Shown: positions 11,193 to 21,199, counted from the stretch's first letter. The stretch is 64,000 nt of DNA from Undaria pinnatifida (GCA_012845835.1 JABAKD010000026.1:15877761-15941760), one strand, 5' to 3'. Made by a program: numbers and translations. Notes: generated by a model from the sequence alone, not told the origin.

Positions 11193-11771
11193 CTACGTGT
11201 TACCTTCGTCGCGATCCGATCTAGAATAGGTTCGCTTCTTCTTCCCGGGAGGGTCGAAAGCCGAAGGATTTTGTGACAGAATTACAGCACGGTAAGATTC
11301 GATCATCTCCTTGCATTGAGGAAGAGTGCTGTAGTGACGCCATACACCACATTGTGGTGGTTGACCTTTAAGTTTGAGGTGGTATTGGAAATTCTCCACC
11401 GACGCTGCACCTACCCCCCGCTTATGACCATCGATCGCTTCGATGACATACGGGCCGATAGTGACGGTGTGCACTGAGCCATCAAGATCAGGGACGGGAA
11501 GGGTGGTTCCGAGAAACATATCATCGAGTGCCTCAAAGTCAGGGGCAGGTGATGACTTAGGTTTGACGGATTGTTTCATCCGACCTAAGTGGACCGTAAC
11601 TTCGGCCGGTTCGTTCGGTTTTGATACACGGTAAATAACAGGGGAGAGCTGAGCTCTGACGGTATACGGGCCATGCCAAGGGCTAACGAGCTTGGGGTTT
11701 GGTCCGTCAGTTTCGTGGTACGGGCGATGCAGTAATACTTTGTCGCCCACTTTAAAACTGGGGAAAGACAA
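11193..11771 (-). CDS. pol fragment D: integrase C terminus and chromodomain-like tail
   Basis: This open frame continues the integrase after a one-base frame change near 11770-11790, at an A-rich run. It starts SFPSFKVGDKVLLHRPY and has the GPY/F module (SPWHGPYTVRAQLSPVIYRV) that marks gypsy integrases. The C-terminal part (YVIEAIDGHKRG, FQYHLKLKG, GVWRHYSTLPQCKEMIESY) has the spacing of a chromodomain, with some canonical aromatic positions replaced. This suggests a chromovirus-type element that may bind histone marks. It ends in a basic KKKRTYSRSDRDEG stretch. Confidence 0.75.
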   Translation of the reverse strand: MSFPSFKVGDKVLLHRPYHETDGPNPKLVSPWHGPYTVRAQLSPVIYRVSKPNEPAEVTVHLGRMKQSVKPKSSPAPDFEALDDMFLGTTLPVPDLDGSVHTVTIGPYVIEAIDGHKRGVGAASVENFQYHLKLKGQPPQCGVWRHYSTLPQCKEMIESYRAVILSQNPSAFDPPGKKKRTYSRSDRDEGNT

Positions 11772-13200
11772 TTTTTTCGTTTTCGACGGCTTGCTTATCT
11801 GCTCGTTCTTGTAAATTGCGACGGGCTAACTCGTACGCGAGCTGCAAGTTTTCTACTGTGCGACGTGAGTAGTCGAGTTTATTTTGTGGTGCATCAGTAG
11901 AAGGAACTCCGAGAATGAGTTCGACGGGGAGAGTAGCCGTACGCCCAAACACAAGATAGTGGGGAGTCTCCTCCAAAGTTTTGGAGTATGCCGTGTTGTG
12001 CGCAAGCTGGACAAACGGTAGTAGTTCCGCCCAATTATCGCAAGCCAAGTTACTGTACATGGCAAGCATATTGTGAACGGTGCTGTGGACACGCTCGAGA
12101 ACAGAGTTCCCTTGCGGACGATAAGCGGCGGTACGTGTTTTCTTGTATCCAAAGACAGACTGCAATTCTTTCACGAGTTGGTTTTGAAATTCCTTCCCTT
12201 GATCGGAATGCAGGGTTTCTGGTGGGCCGAACACTGAAAAGACGCGGTCAATAAGATGACGAACCACCACCGCAGCTTCCTTAGACTTGATAGGTATCAG
12301 AATGAGGAAACGCGTGAGGTGATCGATGGCAGACAGGATAAATCGATTACCTTCTGACTTAGATTTGTATTCGACGAGATCCACCGCAACAACTTGAAAC
12401 GGTCTGGTGACCGGTCGGTGCCCGGTAGGCAGCATAGGTGATCGGTGAGACGTTTTGCGGCGTTGACAAGGAAGACAGCTTTTAACATGTTCGGCAACGT
12501 CAGAGTGCATCGTGGGCCACCAATAACGATCTCGAACTTTGTCGAAGGTACCTTTAAAGGCTAGGTGACCACCTGACGAGGGGAGGTCATGGCAAGCGTT
12601 GATTACAAGTGTTCTCAACGATGTCGGCACCACTAGCTGGTCACGAAAGGTGTCCCGCCTACGTAGGTGGGCAGGGACGTAAGACCGGCAAAGCAAACCT
12701 TCGTGGATGAAGAATTTACTCATGCTGGACTTTGATTGCTGGTGTGGGACGCGAGCCTTAGTAGGATTGGCTAGGTAGTCAAAGTACTGACAAAATTCTT
12801 TCCTCTGATGAGCAAGCAACTTCGCAGCATCGACGACGGGGAAGACAGATATGGCACTAGCAAATAATTCGCGATCGCTTTCGACGGGCACTATCTCGTC
12901 TAAGTTGCCAGCGGACAGTTCGTATTCACGAGGGTTGGGGGGATGAAAAGGCTGATCATCGGGGACGTTACGACAGATAGCTGCAAGTTGCGGTTCGGAT
13001 GGAAGTGGTTTTCCATCCACCTCGCTAAAAATACGCGATAGCGTATCCGGTACAACGTTAAGTTTTCCCGGAACGTGTTTGACGGTGAAATCGTAATTTT
13101 GAAGACAAATTGCCCAACGGGTGAGCATATTGGACGTGTCTTGCATGTGGTACAAGTACGTGAGAGCTTGGTGGTCGGTACAACACGTAAAGTGTCGGCC
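11752..13200 (-). CDS. pol fragment C: RNase H end and integrase
   Basis: This frame resumes directly after a TGA (13201-13203) that cuts the RNase H domain, and stays in the same frame as fragment B. It shows DHQALTYLYHMQD and NMLTRWAICLQNYDFTVKHV (RNase H end). A zinc-binding HHCC motif follows (HDLPSSGGH ... CLPCQRRK). The D,D,E catalytic core is visible in VVAVDLVEYKS, TLHSDQGKEFQNQ and NSVLERVHSTVHN. It ends at a stop created by a frame change at an A6 run, after which fragment D continues the protein. Confidence 0.85.
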   Translation of the reverse strand, partial: GRHFTCCTDHQALTYLYHMQDTSNMLTRWAICLQNYDFTVKHVPGKLNVVPDTLSRIFSEVDGKPLPSEPQLAAICRNVPDDQPFHPPNPREYELSAGNLDEIVPVESDRELFASAISVFPVVDAAKLLAHQRKEFCQYFDYLANPTKARVPHQQSKSSMSKFFIHEGLLCRSYVPAHLRRRDTFRDQLVVPTSLRTLVINACHDLPSSGGHLAFKGTFDKVRDRYWWPTMHSDVAEHVKSCLPCQRRKTSHRSPMLPTGHRPVTRPFQVVAVDLVEYKSKSEGNRFILSAIDHLTRFLILIPIKSKEAAVVVRHLIDRVFSVFGPPETLHSDQGKEFQNQLVKELQSVFGYKKTRTAAYRPQGNSVLERVHSTVHNMLAMYSNLACDNWAELLPFVQLAHNTAYSKTLEETPHYLVFGRTATLPVELILGVPSTDAPQNKLDYSRRTVENLQLAYELARRNLQERADKQAVENEKIVFPQF

Positions 13201-13768
13201 TCATAGATACGGACGCCAATGGGTCAGAGCCCATACGACAGCAAGGCATTCTTTCATCGTGGGGCTATAGTGGCTTTGGCTACGAGAAAAACGCTTGCTA
13301 TAGTACACGACAATATCCAGCTCTTTGCCATCGGTGCTGCCCTTGGACGGTTGGGCTAGGAAAGCACCTACACCTTGCTCGGAAGCGTCGGTGTGAACAA
13401 CGAAATCTCTCGAAAAATCGGGAAAGTGAAGGACGGGGGCTTCGGATAAAGCATCTTTGAGTTTCTGGAATGCGGCATCTTGTGCCGGACCCCAGGCCTT
13501 TTTAAAACTCGTGCGTTTGATAAAGCTCTTTCGAGTCAGTTCTACAAGCGGTGCTGTAAGGTCAGAATAATCTTTGACAAACCGGCGGACGAAATTCGCC
13601 ATACCCAGAACAGAACGTAAGTCTTTAATGGATTTGGGCGTGGGCAGGTCGTGAATCGCATTGATGCGGTCGGTACTGACGGAAATCCCTTTCGCGGCAA
13701 TGACATGACCGAGATAGTTGACTTCTTTCTGCCCAAATTGAATTTTGGACGGTTTGAGTGTCAGCCTG
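13201..13768 (-). CDS. pol fragment B: RT thumb/connection and RNase H start
   Basis: Follows fragment A after a one-base frame change near 13765. The peptide has LKPSKIQFGQKEVNYLGHVI, the RT connection motif of gypsy elements. LRSVLGMANFVRRFVKDYSD comes next, and FVVHTDASEQGVGAFLAQ holds the RNase H active-site aspartate. The frame is cut by TGA at 13201-13203 just after HWRPYL, inside RNase H, so the copy cannot make a full enzyme without suppression. Confidence 0.85.
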
Positions 13769-15878
13769 CCGCATGCAACGCTGCGAACATTTTCTCGAGA
13801 GAGACGAGGTGGCTTTCGAACGTGTGATTGATACAAATCAAATCGTCCATGTACGAAAGGATACCGGAGTCAGGGCCAAGGTGGCCTAGAGCTAAAGACA
13901 TTACGTGTTGAAACAGCCATGGTGCATTCGCTACTCCAAAAGGCATGCGCTTAAAACAGTACTTGCCTCTCGGTGTCACGAAGGCGGTGCGGTCGACGTG
14001 CCCCTCGGCCACAGGTAGCTGCCAGAACGCACTGAGGATGTCGGCGACCGAAATGTAGAGGGCGTCTCCGACGGCATCCAGGCAGGACTCGAGGTTAGGC
14101 ATGGGCCAGCTCTTGCGAATGATGTGGCGGTTGAGGGTATGGCGGTAATCAACACAGAAACGGGGGCTGCCGTTGCTCTTGGCGACGATAGTACAAGGGC
14201 TACCCCACGGACTTGGCCGTTCCTCAATTATTCCCCATTCTAACATCTCGTTGACACATTTGTCAATTACTTCAGAGGTGTGGGGGTTGGGACGGTATGG
14301 GGGACGATCGACAGGACGGGTGCCTTCCGGCACGGGGAACGTTGCTTCGGCGATTGTACAACGTCCTAATTCAGACATTGACAGAGAGAAAACGGGACGA
14401 TATTTAGCGCATAAGTCAAGGACAGCATCCTTCTGCTCCACGGTAAACGTGGAACTGGCGAATGCTTTAGACAGAGGACCTTCAAGGTCAGACCTGGCGC
14501 GGCGAACATCCTCGTCAGTGACGGGGGTGTTCGCGACGGCGTTGATATTTAATTGGTCAGGGGTGACTACAGACGCTGTGTACAAATTGCCAAGATGCAA
14601 GCCTGGTAAAAGGCAGACACCATCGCCAGATGGGTTACATATTTGTACGACAACAGAGCCATCAGAAGCACTCCACGTAGCTAAAGTACGGGCGACGAGA
14701 ATATTCTTGAAAGGTTCAAGTGTTGTGTCATCGGAAAAATCTTTCTCGGTTACAATGCGAGGTTCGTCAACAACAGTGCAGACTTCTGGCGGTAGACAAT
14801 CAGTGTAAGCAACAGCAAGGCTTTCCCATTCCGGTTTGAGATTAACTCTCTCACACAGAGAGACAGGAATGGCATCAGCATCGTGATGTACAGCGGCCAC
14901 CGACATGTTTTGAGTGTGGCTCGCCGAGGAAGGATTGCTAGTACTGGACGACGGGACGGAGTCACGAATGCGATGAACAGCTGGTATCGTTGAACCAGTA
15001 GACGAAAATGACAAAGTTTGATTTTTCCAATCTAGGCGCGCTCCGAAGTCGGACATGACACTATTATCGAGGAGCATAAGATCGGGGCCCAAAGAGGGGA
15101 CGACTAGCGCAGTCACCGTGCGGGTGAGCTCGCTGAGGGTTAAAGGAAAATCAATAAACCCGACGACATTGATTGGCTCGCCATTTGCAGCGCGGAGCGC
15201 AACAGCGGCTGGGGGGACGGGATTAAGAGGAATACCTCGCAGGGTGGGATGAGACCGTACCCACGCGAGAGAAACAACCGGCACATCGGTAGCCGTGTCC
15301 ACCGTGATGTTATTCACGGGGACGTCGTCGACAGAGCCGGCGATGCGGACTCGTCGAGACGAGAAAGACAAAGAAAAGTCGATGGTTTTGTGCGCCAGCC
15401 TTGAGCTGTACCACACGTGGTCTGAATTATGTTTTATTTCGGGGAAACTTTTCCCTTCCACATCCCGAAAACGTACACCAAAGCGCGCAGGCGCTGTACA
15501 TCTACTTGGACGCATACCTTGACTCGCACTCGGGGACGCGAATACAGTAACTGGGGAATCAGGGACACCATTATCACAACTCAAGCTTCGCTTGCGCGAT
15601 GAACGCTGACTCTTAACCTCCTCTACTTCAGCCTGAGGGGGAGGGACGACACGTAATTCAGACACACTTGCCACACGAAACAGCTTAGTTGCTGCGCCGT
15701 GAGAACGGGCACGGTACCTAGGCACGACATAACTACGATGACGGACGGGGACACGGGGGACGATAAACTCAGGGGCAAAAGCGGCTACCGACGACGTGGA
15801 GAGTTTCCTCTTCACGCCTTTCCTGGCTACACCAGAAGACGACCCTACTGTTTCAGGCGCTACAACAGCAGGGCACCC
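13761..15878 (-). CDS. pol fragment A: protease and reverse transcriptase
   Basis: Open from the codon after the gag-like stop. An N-terminal low-complexity linker of about 170 residues leads to a retropepsin-like region with NNITVDTATDVPVV, where DTA replaces the usual DTG/DSG, and a closing LVVPSLGPDLMLLDNSVMSD. RT follows: PSPWGSPCTIVAKSNGSPRF, the first catalytic Asp in YISVADILSAFWQLPV, FKRMPFGVANAPWLFQ, and the YMDD box in ILSYMDDLICI. The frame ends at 13761-13763 just after HAAG, where a single-base change moves the protein into fragment B. In minus orientation it is antisense to the host gene. Confidence 0.88.
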   Translation of the reverse strand, partial: GCPAVVAPETVGSSSGVARKGVKRKLSTSSVAAFAPEFIVPRVPVRHRSYVVPRYRARSHGAATKLFRVASVSELRVVPPPQAEVEEVKSQRSSRKRSLSCDNGVPDSPVTVFASPSASQGMRPSRCTAPARFGVRFRDVEGKSFPEIKHNSDHVWYSSRLAHKTIDFSLSFSSRRVRIAGSVDDVPVNNITVDTATDVPVVSLAWVRSHPTLRGIPLNPVPPAAVALRAANGEPINVVGFIDFPLTLSELTRTVTALVVPSLGPDLMLLDNSVMSDFGARLDWKNQTLSFSSTGSTIPAVHRIRDSVPSSSTSNPSSASHTQNMSVAAVHHDADAIPVSLCERVNLKPEWESLAVAYTDCLPPEVCTVVDEPRIVTEKDFSDDTTLEPFKNILVARTLATWSASDGSVVVQICNPSGDGVCLLPGLHLGNLYTASVVTPDQLNINAVANTPVTDEDVRRARSDLEGPLSKAFASSTFTVEQKDAVLDLCAKYRPVFSLSMSELGRCTIAEATFPVPEGTRPVDRPPYRPNPHTSEVIDKCVNEMLEWGIIEERPSPWGSPCTIVAKSNGSPRFCVDYRHTLNRHIIRKSWPMPNLESCLDAVGDALYISVADILSAFWQLPVAEGHVDRTAFVTPRGKYCFKRMPFGVANAPWLFQHVMSLALGHLGPDSGILSYMDDLICINHTFESHLVSLEKMFAALHAAG

Positions 15879-16253
15879 CTAGTTGTCGTCGTCGTCGTCT
15901 GGGGCAGGGGCTTTCTTGGAGCGCTTACCTCCGCCATTGCCACCGCCGCCGCCCTTGTTGCGCTTGCTGGTTGCGCGCGCCCTGCGTGCGTCACGCTCCT
16001 CGCGTTGCCGCGTCCAGCACCCCGAAGCTCCTACAGCGTTGTCGCTGTCGACGTCCATTGCGCTCGCGGGGGAAGATCCGTCCGCGGTAGCCTCGGCAGC
16101 AGCGCCGTCGCTGGTTGTGGCGGCGCCGTCGCCATCGGGCTCCACGGGGTTATCACCAGCGGCGCCGTTGGTGGTGACCACAACAGTCCCGTCGGCGGGG
16201 GTAGCGGACTGTTGATCCCGGTTGTCGACGTTTTCTCCGTAGCTATCGGACAT
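15879..16253 (-). CDS. short gag-position ORF
   Basis: An ORF of 124 codons at the gag position, starting MSDSYGENVDNRDQQ shortly after the primer binding site. It is acidic and Ala/Gly-rich, with a basic Gly-rich patch (KRNKGGGGGNGGGKRSKK) followed by an acidic end. It has no zinc knuckle and is far shorter than usual capsid proteins. It ends in TAG at 15879-15881, and pol fragment A continues in exactly the same frame. Whether it is a truncated gag or a leader domain of a gag-pol fusion cannot be decided. Confidence 0.6.
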   Translation of the reverse strand: MSDSYGENVDNRDQQSATPADGTVVVTTNGAAGDNPVEPDGDGAATTSDGAAAEATADGSSPASAMDVDSDNAVGASGCWTRQREERDARRARATSKRNKGGGGGNGGGKRSKKAPAPDDDDDN

Positions 16254-16290
16254 GGCTGAGGTGAACTCGAGAAAGGCTCAATCCAAAAGA

Positions 16291-16307
16291 CTGCCGTCTG
16301 AACGCCA
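16291..16307 (-). other. primer binding site
   Basis: Minus-strand TGGCGTTCAGACGGCAG next to the 5' LTR. The leading TGG pairs with a tRNA CCA end. The specific tRNA was not identified. Confidence 0.65.
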
Positions 16308-16308
16308 A

Positions 16309-16742
16309 TAAGGGTTTGTACTCAAGAACACCGCAGGGAGGTGCGAATCTCCAACGCTGTGCGTACACGCGTTCCTCTAAGGCAACGGCCGCAGAATGTG
16401 GGCGGTGTTGACGATCACCGGACGAGTAGACGTGCTCGGTAAAGAGACAGAAGAATCTCAGGTTGAGATGGGGACAGTAGGAAGTGTGAGAGGTGTGCGA
16501 GGGTGCACCCTCGCACTCCTCTCGGATGAAAGTAAGGGGCAACGAGCTGAGGAAGCGTCTGGGAAGACGTCTTGAGGTTCCTCGGGATGTTGTACCCTTC
16601 CTTATGGCTCGGAGTGTGAGTGAGAACGACATCGCTCCGAGAGACGATCTTTCTAGGAGAACGTGCGGAACGTTCCTGAAGGTTCTAGAATTTGTGTTCA
16701 GACGCAAGTAGGCAGGTTGGGTTCAGAGCATTGTGACCCACA
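16309..16742 (-). repeat. 5' LTR
   Basis: Right copy of the 434-bp LTR, the 5' LTR in element orientation. It matches the left copy except at 16604. It should hold the element promoter, directed against the transcription of the host gene. Confidence 0.93.
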
Positions 16743-16830
16743 AAAACATTAATAAATAACGTTAGTAAATAACATTAGTAATAACATTAGTAATGACATT
16801 AGTAATAACATTAGCAAATAACATTAAAAG
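16743..16830. repeat. 12-bp minisatellite, right of the LTR element
   Basis: Continuation of the AACATTAGTAAT array, interrupted by the retroelement insertion. Confidence 0.9.
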
Positions 16831-17140
16831 CATCGTTAGTGTCGTTCTTATTTTGCAGTACTATTATTAATAGTTTGTATTTCTGGGCCATGGGTTTGGT
16901 CTTCGTTTTACTTTTTCTGTTTACTCAAGAATGGCGTTTGTGCTAAGGGGTCAAGGGTTTGGTAGAGAGTAGAGTACATTATCAAATGAAGAGCCCCATA
17001 AAGGTATTGGTCATTGATTATGGCACCTTTATCGTAGCTTGTGTCTTATCCTACAATACTACAATACTACAATACTGCGATACGTGAATACACTGCAGTG
17101 TAGGCACACCCGTAGAAGTGCGCATGATATACATTCGGCC

Positions 17141-17325
17141 GTGGTCCCGCGATAGCGCCTTACCCGTTAGAGGCGGGATCCCTGTTTAGTGCGGTGAAAT
17201 TCGCTTGAGACGACCTCGTCGTACAGAGTACCGCAGTATAAACGCTATCCCGGGGTAGTTCGGGGCCCCACTTTAGTGCGGGTGTTGTCATTCGGCAACC
17301 CACCGCCCTTATGAGGCACGGTGAC
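17141..17325 (+). mobile_element. MITE-like element, family 3
   Basis: Starts GTGGTCCCGCGATAGCGCC and ends near ATGAGGCACGGTGAC. Inside are TTTAGTGCGGTGAAA, 'GTACAGAGTACCGC' and a 'TAGTGCGGGTGTTG' block shared with the copies at 36470 and 36808. The ends are weakly inverted. No protein is encoded. Confidence 0.6.
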
Positions 17326-17585
17326 TGTAGCTGCACTCACAGACATTTGTAAAACTCTTGAATTGTAGAGCTAATTGTGTCTGCCTTTTGTGCTGAAATT
17401 GCAGACTCGGTCGTCTATACACCAGCGTTAGGGCCTTGCCATGAGCGTATACCTTGTCGGACAAGGGCACTATTAATAGGCAGGTGCTCAAATCGTCTAA
17501 TTGCTCGTGCAGTGTCTCAACCCTTACATCGTTTCCTCTCGTGCCGTGTATGCTTTGTTTTTCGACACTGCTGTGTTATGTCCAG

Positions 17586-17723
17586 AGATGACGTCGCGGA
17601 ACTTGTGGTAGAGGCACTATTGACCCCGCTGGCGAAGTCGCTCTCATTTGAGGTCAAGTCTGACCTGGCCTTCAGCACAGTGTGGGAAGGGCCGAGCGAG
17701 GGAGCCCAAGCTCGTGACTACGG
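17586..17723 (+). CDS. HCF173: HCF173-like protein, exon d (SDR C-terminal part)
   Basis: The acceptor TTATGTCCAG is followed by one base that completes the Arg codon split at the end of exon c (AG|A), giving ...ISR|DDVAELVVEALL. The peptide continues SLSFEVKSDLAFSTVWEG and ARDYG. It matches the 'SRDEVA....AL..P...TFEVKS.VPFS' block of HCF173. The donor GG|GTGAGA is phase 2. The intron before it is 8.8 kb because of the LTR element; without the element it would be about 1.6 kb. Confidence 0.9.
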
Positions 17724-18384
17724 GTGAGATGAGATGAGACGCGTGCTTGTACGTATCATACGATGCCAAACGACGGGTACACAGGTTGCCAAGCCCATCA
17801 ACACGCGTTGTGTGATGTTATTGCTGCTGGTCGGAAAGAAGTTGCGATAAACAAGGCAGGGAAAACGTACAAACACATAGTTTACGTCATACAATACAGC
17901 ACCGTTTTTGTAATCCTCCGACGGAGGGGGGAGGAATAAAACTTGAGCCCGCCACACGTACACGTATTTTCGTACTCGTCGTGTGTCAACACAGCACCGT
18001 TCGGCACGTCTGGTCATGGGAATAGGACGCGAAAAGAAAACATGCACGTACATATATACTCGTACACCCGACACTTGGCACGTTTGGTCGTGCTAATAAG
18101 CCATGTCCATGCTAAGATATCTACGATATACGTACGAGGCTTACGAGGCTTCAAAGTCCTCCTAACTTGACGCGAAAAGCATGTGCCTCTCGCGCACAAT
18201 TGTCACCTCCCCGCCCCCATACGCCTCCTCTAACCTCTACTCGTATCTCTATCCTGTCAGGGGGGCGACCAGAAAACGCCGTCCCCTCTCTGTCCGCAAC
18301 TGCATGCCCCCCTCACGCCCAAGCGCGACCCCGCCCACACCCCAACCCCTCCCCCTTCACCTGCTCTGACCCATGTTATATCAG

Positions 18385-18481
18385 GGACATCTTCCGACCT
18401 TTGCAACAAGGCCTCACCGGCAAAGAGTGGATGGGTGATAAGTCGCCTGAGGAGGTTTCAGGGCTCAACACCCCCGCTTGA
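18385..18481 (+). CDS. HCF173: HCF173-like protein, terminal exon
   Basis: After TGTTATATCAG one base completes Gly (GG|G). The peptide reads DIFRPLQQGLTGKEW and MGDKSPEEVSGLNTPA, then TGA. In the family this region is '...F..L.DGITGKE' close to the C terminus, so termination here is expected. An alternative donor GAG|GTTTCA within the last codons cannot be excluded. The DNA from about 18429 onward recurs in diverged tandem copies downstream, so the last residues may be a late addition. Confidence 0.8.
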
Positions 18482-18800
18482 ATGGGCTGTGATATTCCGC
18501 TGGAAGCGACGTTCTGTCGTTGGTCGTATAGGATGGCTGATAAATCGCCTCGAACAGGCCCGCCTCATTCAGTGGGATGCGGTATCACTTAGGGCGGGGG
18601 TGACCAATGTGGCCAATCGCCTCAAGCAGATTGCAGGGCCAATCACTCCCGTTTGAGTGGTATGAGATGGCGGATTAATCGCCTTAGGCTAACGCCCTCG
18701 TCAATGGGGTGCACTGTTCTGTGAAGCGCGACACGCTGACGTTGCTCGTACAGGATGGCTGATTAGATTGCCCCAAGGGGTTTCAGCGTGCGCGGCATTA
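18429..18800 (+). repeat. degenerate tandem copies of the terminal exon end
   Basis: About five units of 60-110 bp begin with variants of GGATGGGTGATAAGTCGCC, the last coding bases of the HCF173-like gene, at 18429, 18532, 18607, 18668 and 18752. The first unit holds the stop codon. The others are noncoding and lie in the 3' UTR or just downstream. Confidence 0.75.
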
Positions 18801-21190
18801 TAGTGTTGGTCGTAAGAGGCGGGGTCGTGTTGGTGGAAATTACCCATAGATAGCGTGCATCTGTCTCAATTTCAGTTTTATTTTTCGGGGGGGGGAGGGC
18901 GGCGTCCCTACTCGAAGGCGTTGCGCTTGTCTGCGTTCAGGGTTTTGGCCGTGTTACGGTGGAGAAAGTACATAATTATCGTAGCATTGGCAAGGGTGCA
19001 TTTGGCCTAAGATACTACCCCGGTTGATAATTAGTTGGCTAACAGGCGGCCTCCTCATGTTGGAGGCAGTTCAAGGTAAACGCCCCGCCCCCCCCCGCCC
19101 CTCGACCCCGGATGTTTTTTGTCCCCAATCACATGCGCGCTTCAAAGGAATGTGCGCCCCAAATGAGATGCGCATTCCACAGACTCGCGCCGGTACGGTA
19201 ATTAGATACGATCACAACAGCAAAGGTGTCGGCATGATGGCTGGAGAGGACGCACGGTGCGGGAACTACCTTTATTCGGAGCGCTGGGAGGAACAAATTC
19301 AATAGAGAGGTCGAGGTCAATTCCATTGGGATCTGAAAGGGGGAACGTGTCGAAAATATGTGACTTGATTACAGTATGTCGATTGCAGCATCGGCCACAC
19401 CAAGCAGCCCGTTCTGTTTTTGTAGGGATCGCGTTTGGTGTGCAAATGTAAGGAGGTGTACGCCATGGGCGCAGCATTATGAAAGCTGTACTGTTACATG
19501 CTCTTCTATTAATAGAAGGTGAATAAGACCGCGCTTATCGCTTTTTGGGTCACGATGCGGTAGAGTTCCGTGGGGAGTGGTTGAGTTGTCGCAGTACCTG
19601 GTAGTCCCTTTTTTTTTTGCTACTACGTTCCACTGCTGAGCGACCACTGCTGCATCGGGGTCGAGAAGGGCTTTGCGCGGCTGTAGTGCAGCAGTAGTGC
19701 GCTGGAGGCAATATCTGTGCCCCCCCTCCTCCGTGGAGTCGTTGTTTTCGCCCACACTCGCGCCCAGCCCCTATATATTCATACTTGATATACCTGGTCC
19801 CGGTATTTTTTACCAGGATATGTTTACCTATATACTTTACCTAGTATTGGTATGGGATACCAGTTTTTTTTTGTCTTCCGACAGTCCTTCGCTAATTTGT
19901 TTGGTATATGGGAGGAGGGAGCATCTTGTTCCTTGGCCGTTGTGAAATTTGTCGGGCATGATGGTGGACTTCAACCTCAAAAGGAGAGCGCGCAGGCGGG
20001 GTGAGGGGTGGGGTGGGGGGACGAAACTGCGTGAGCGAGTGTGCCGCGTGCGAACAGTATAATATAATACACACATACATGCTGAATTTGCGTCTCGTGC
20101 CGAGTTTGGCGTCGATCACTCAAAACTTATTACCTGGCATCAGGCGTATGCATTCATATGAGATGCGCTCTCTTGTTCTTTTTTAAATTATAATATGTAC
20201 TAGTAAAAAGACTCGAGGTTTTTTTTAGACTCGCGCTGCACATTGTCAGACGGCAATTAAAAAAAGGCTAAAAGACTTGAGCTGTGAAATGGAGAATTTC
20301 ATCGAAAGTAATAGGATTACATCATTTGCAAGCTGCTTGTCACAACAAGACATGCAACTACAGACTTCATGCCTTCCTTATGGTGTTCTCCGTGTGACGT
20401 GGGGTTTCAGGGGCGGGAACTAATTCCCATTGCAGTGTTTCCGTGTTTCCGTGTTTCCCTTGTAAATCAAGCCCAGTTTGTGGCTATGCTCCGTGCTCGA
20501 ACATCGTTGAACAGAACTGCATCAACGTATGTGGAGGCAATCTAGTTGGAGTTGGTGTGTCCCAGGATACTTCTGCGGTAGCAAAAGCGTAACTCGGCTC
20601 AGAGGAATGCCACAAAGTCGCTCGCCGGGTCAACTCGCCCATGTGTTTATTCCTAAAGTTGTTAACGGTTTTCCCGGATCAATGCCCGCCAGAACAATGT
20701 TTATGTACCTGGTATCATAAACCCCACTATGACGCTGGGATGGGGTACATGTCCGTAGAAAACGAACGAAACTCCACATGTAACATGAGATGCCATATAT
20801 GCAGCACGGCACTGCACACTCATTCGTGCAGAGCAACGGCGTGATTGAACGAGACTCGTGTTTCATCCAGCCAGTGTTTTTTGGTAAAACGCCACCGAAA
20901 CAAGTGGCGAAGCCCGCGACCGCCCTTGACGACCTCAACCCCCCCAAGGGCTGGGGCTAGGGTTATGGTTGGGGTCGGCTTGGGTCGGGTCGATGAGCAA
21001 GATTGGGTTTGACCTCACACGACCTGTGCAAAGTTGTGTGCACGCCGCTCCTGCACATATAGCGCGAGTCACGAAGATTGGGAGCTCATATATCTCCCTG
21101 GGTTCACCATGGTACAGAGGGGTTGAGCCCTCAGGCTACTCATGCGACCAGCTCACATCGCTGTTGCGTTCCATTAACCCTAGTCTAACA
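18800..21190. other. intergenic region, no gene recognised
   Basis: Contains short open frames only, a G-run at 18885, several TACCTGGTA-type words (19588, 19790, 20705) and a T-rich stretch near 20170-20230. No protein family, RNA gene or transposon was recognised. Confidence 0.6.
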
Positions 21191-21199
21191 TGACTATGG

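Larger units (their letters stand above)
9538..16742 (-). mobile_element. Ty3/gypsy chromovirus-type LTR retrotransposon
   Basis: A 7.2-kb element in minus orientation with 434-bp direct LTRs (9538-9971 and 16309-16742) that differ at one base by eye (9833 G versus 16604 A). Next to the right LTR is a primer binding site reading TGGCGTTCAGACGGCAG on the minus strand. Next to the left LTR is a purine tract (CTGGGGGGTAA). The flanks fit a short A-rich target duplication, AAAA or AAAAA. Coding order is short gag-like ORF, protease, RT, RNase H, integrase, chromodomain, which is the gypsy order. It lies antisense inside the intron between HCF173-like exons c and d. One in-frame amber codon, one further stop and two frameshifts interrupt the polyprotein. 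Confidence 0.93.
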
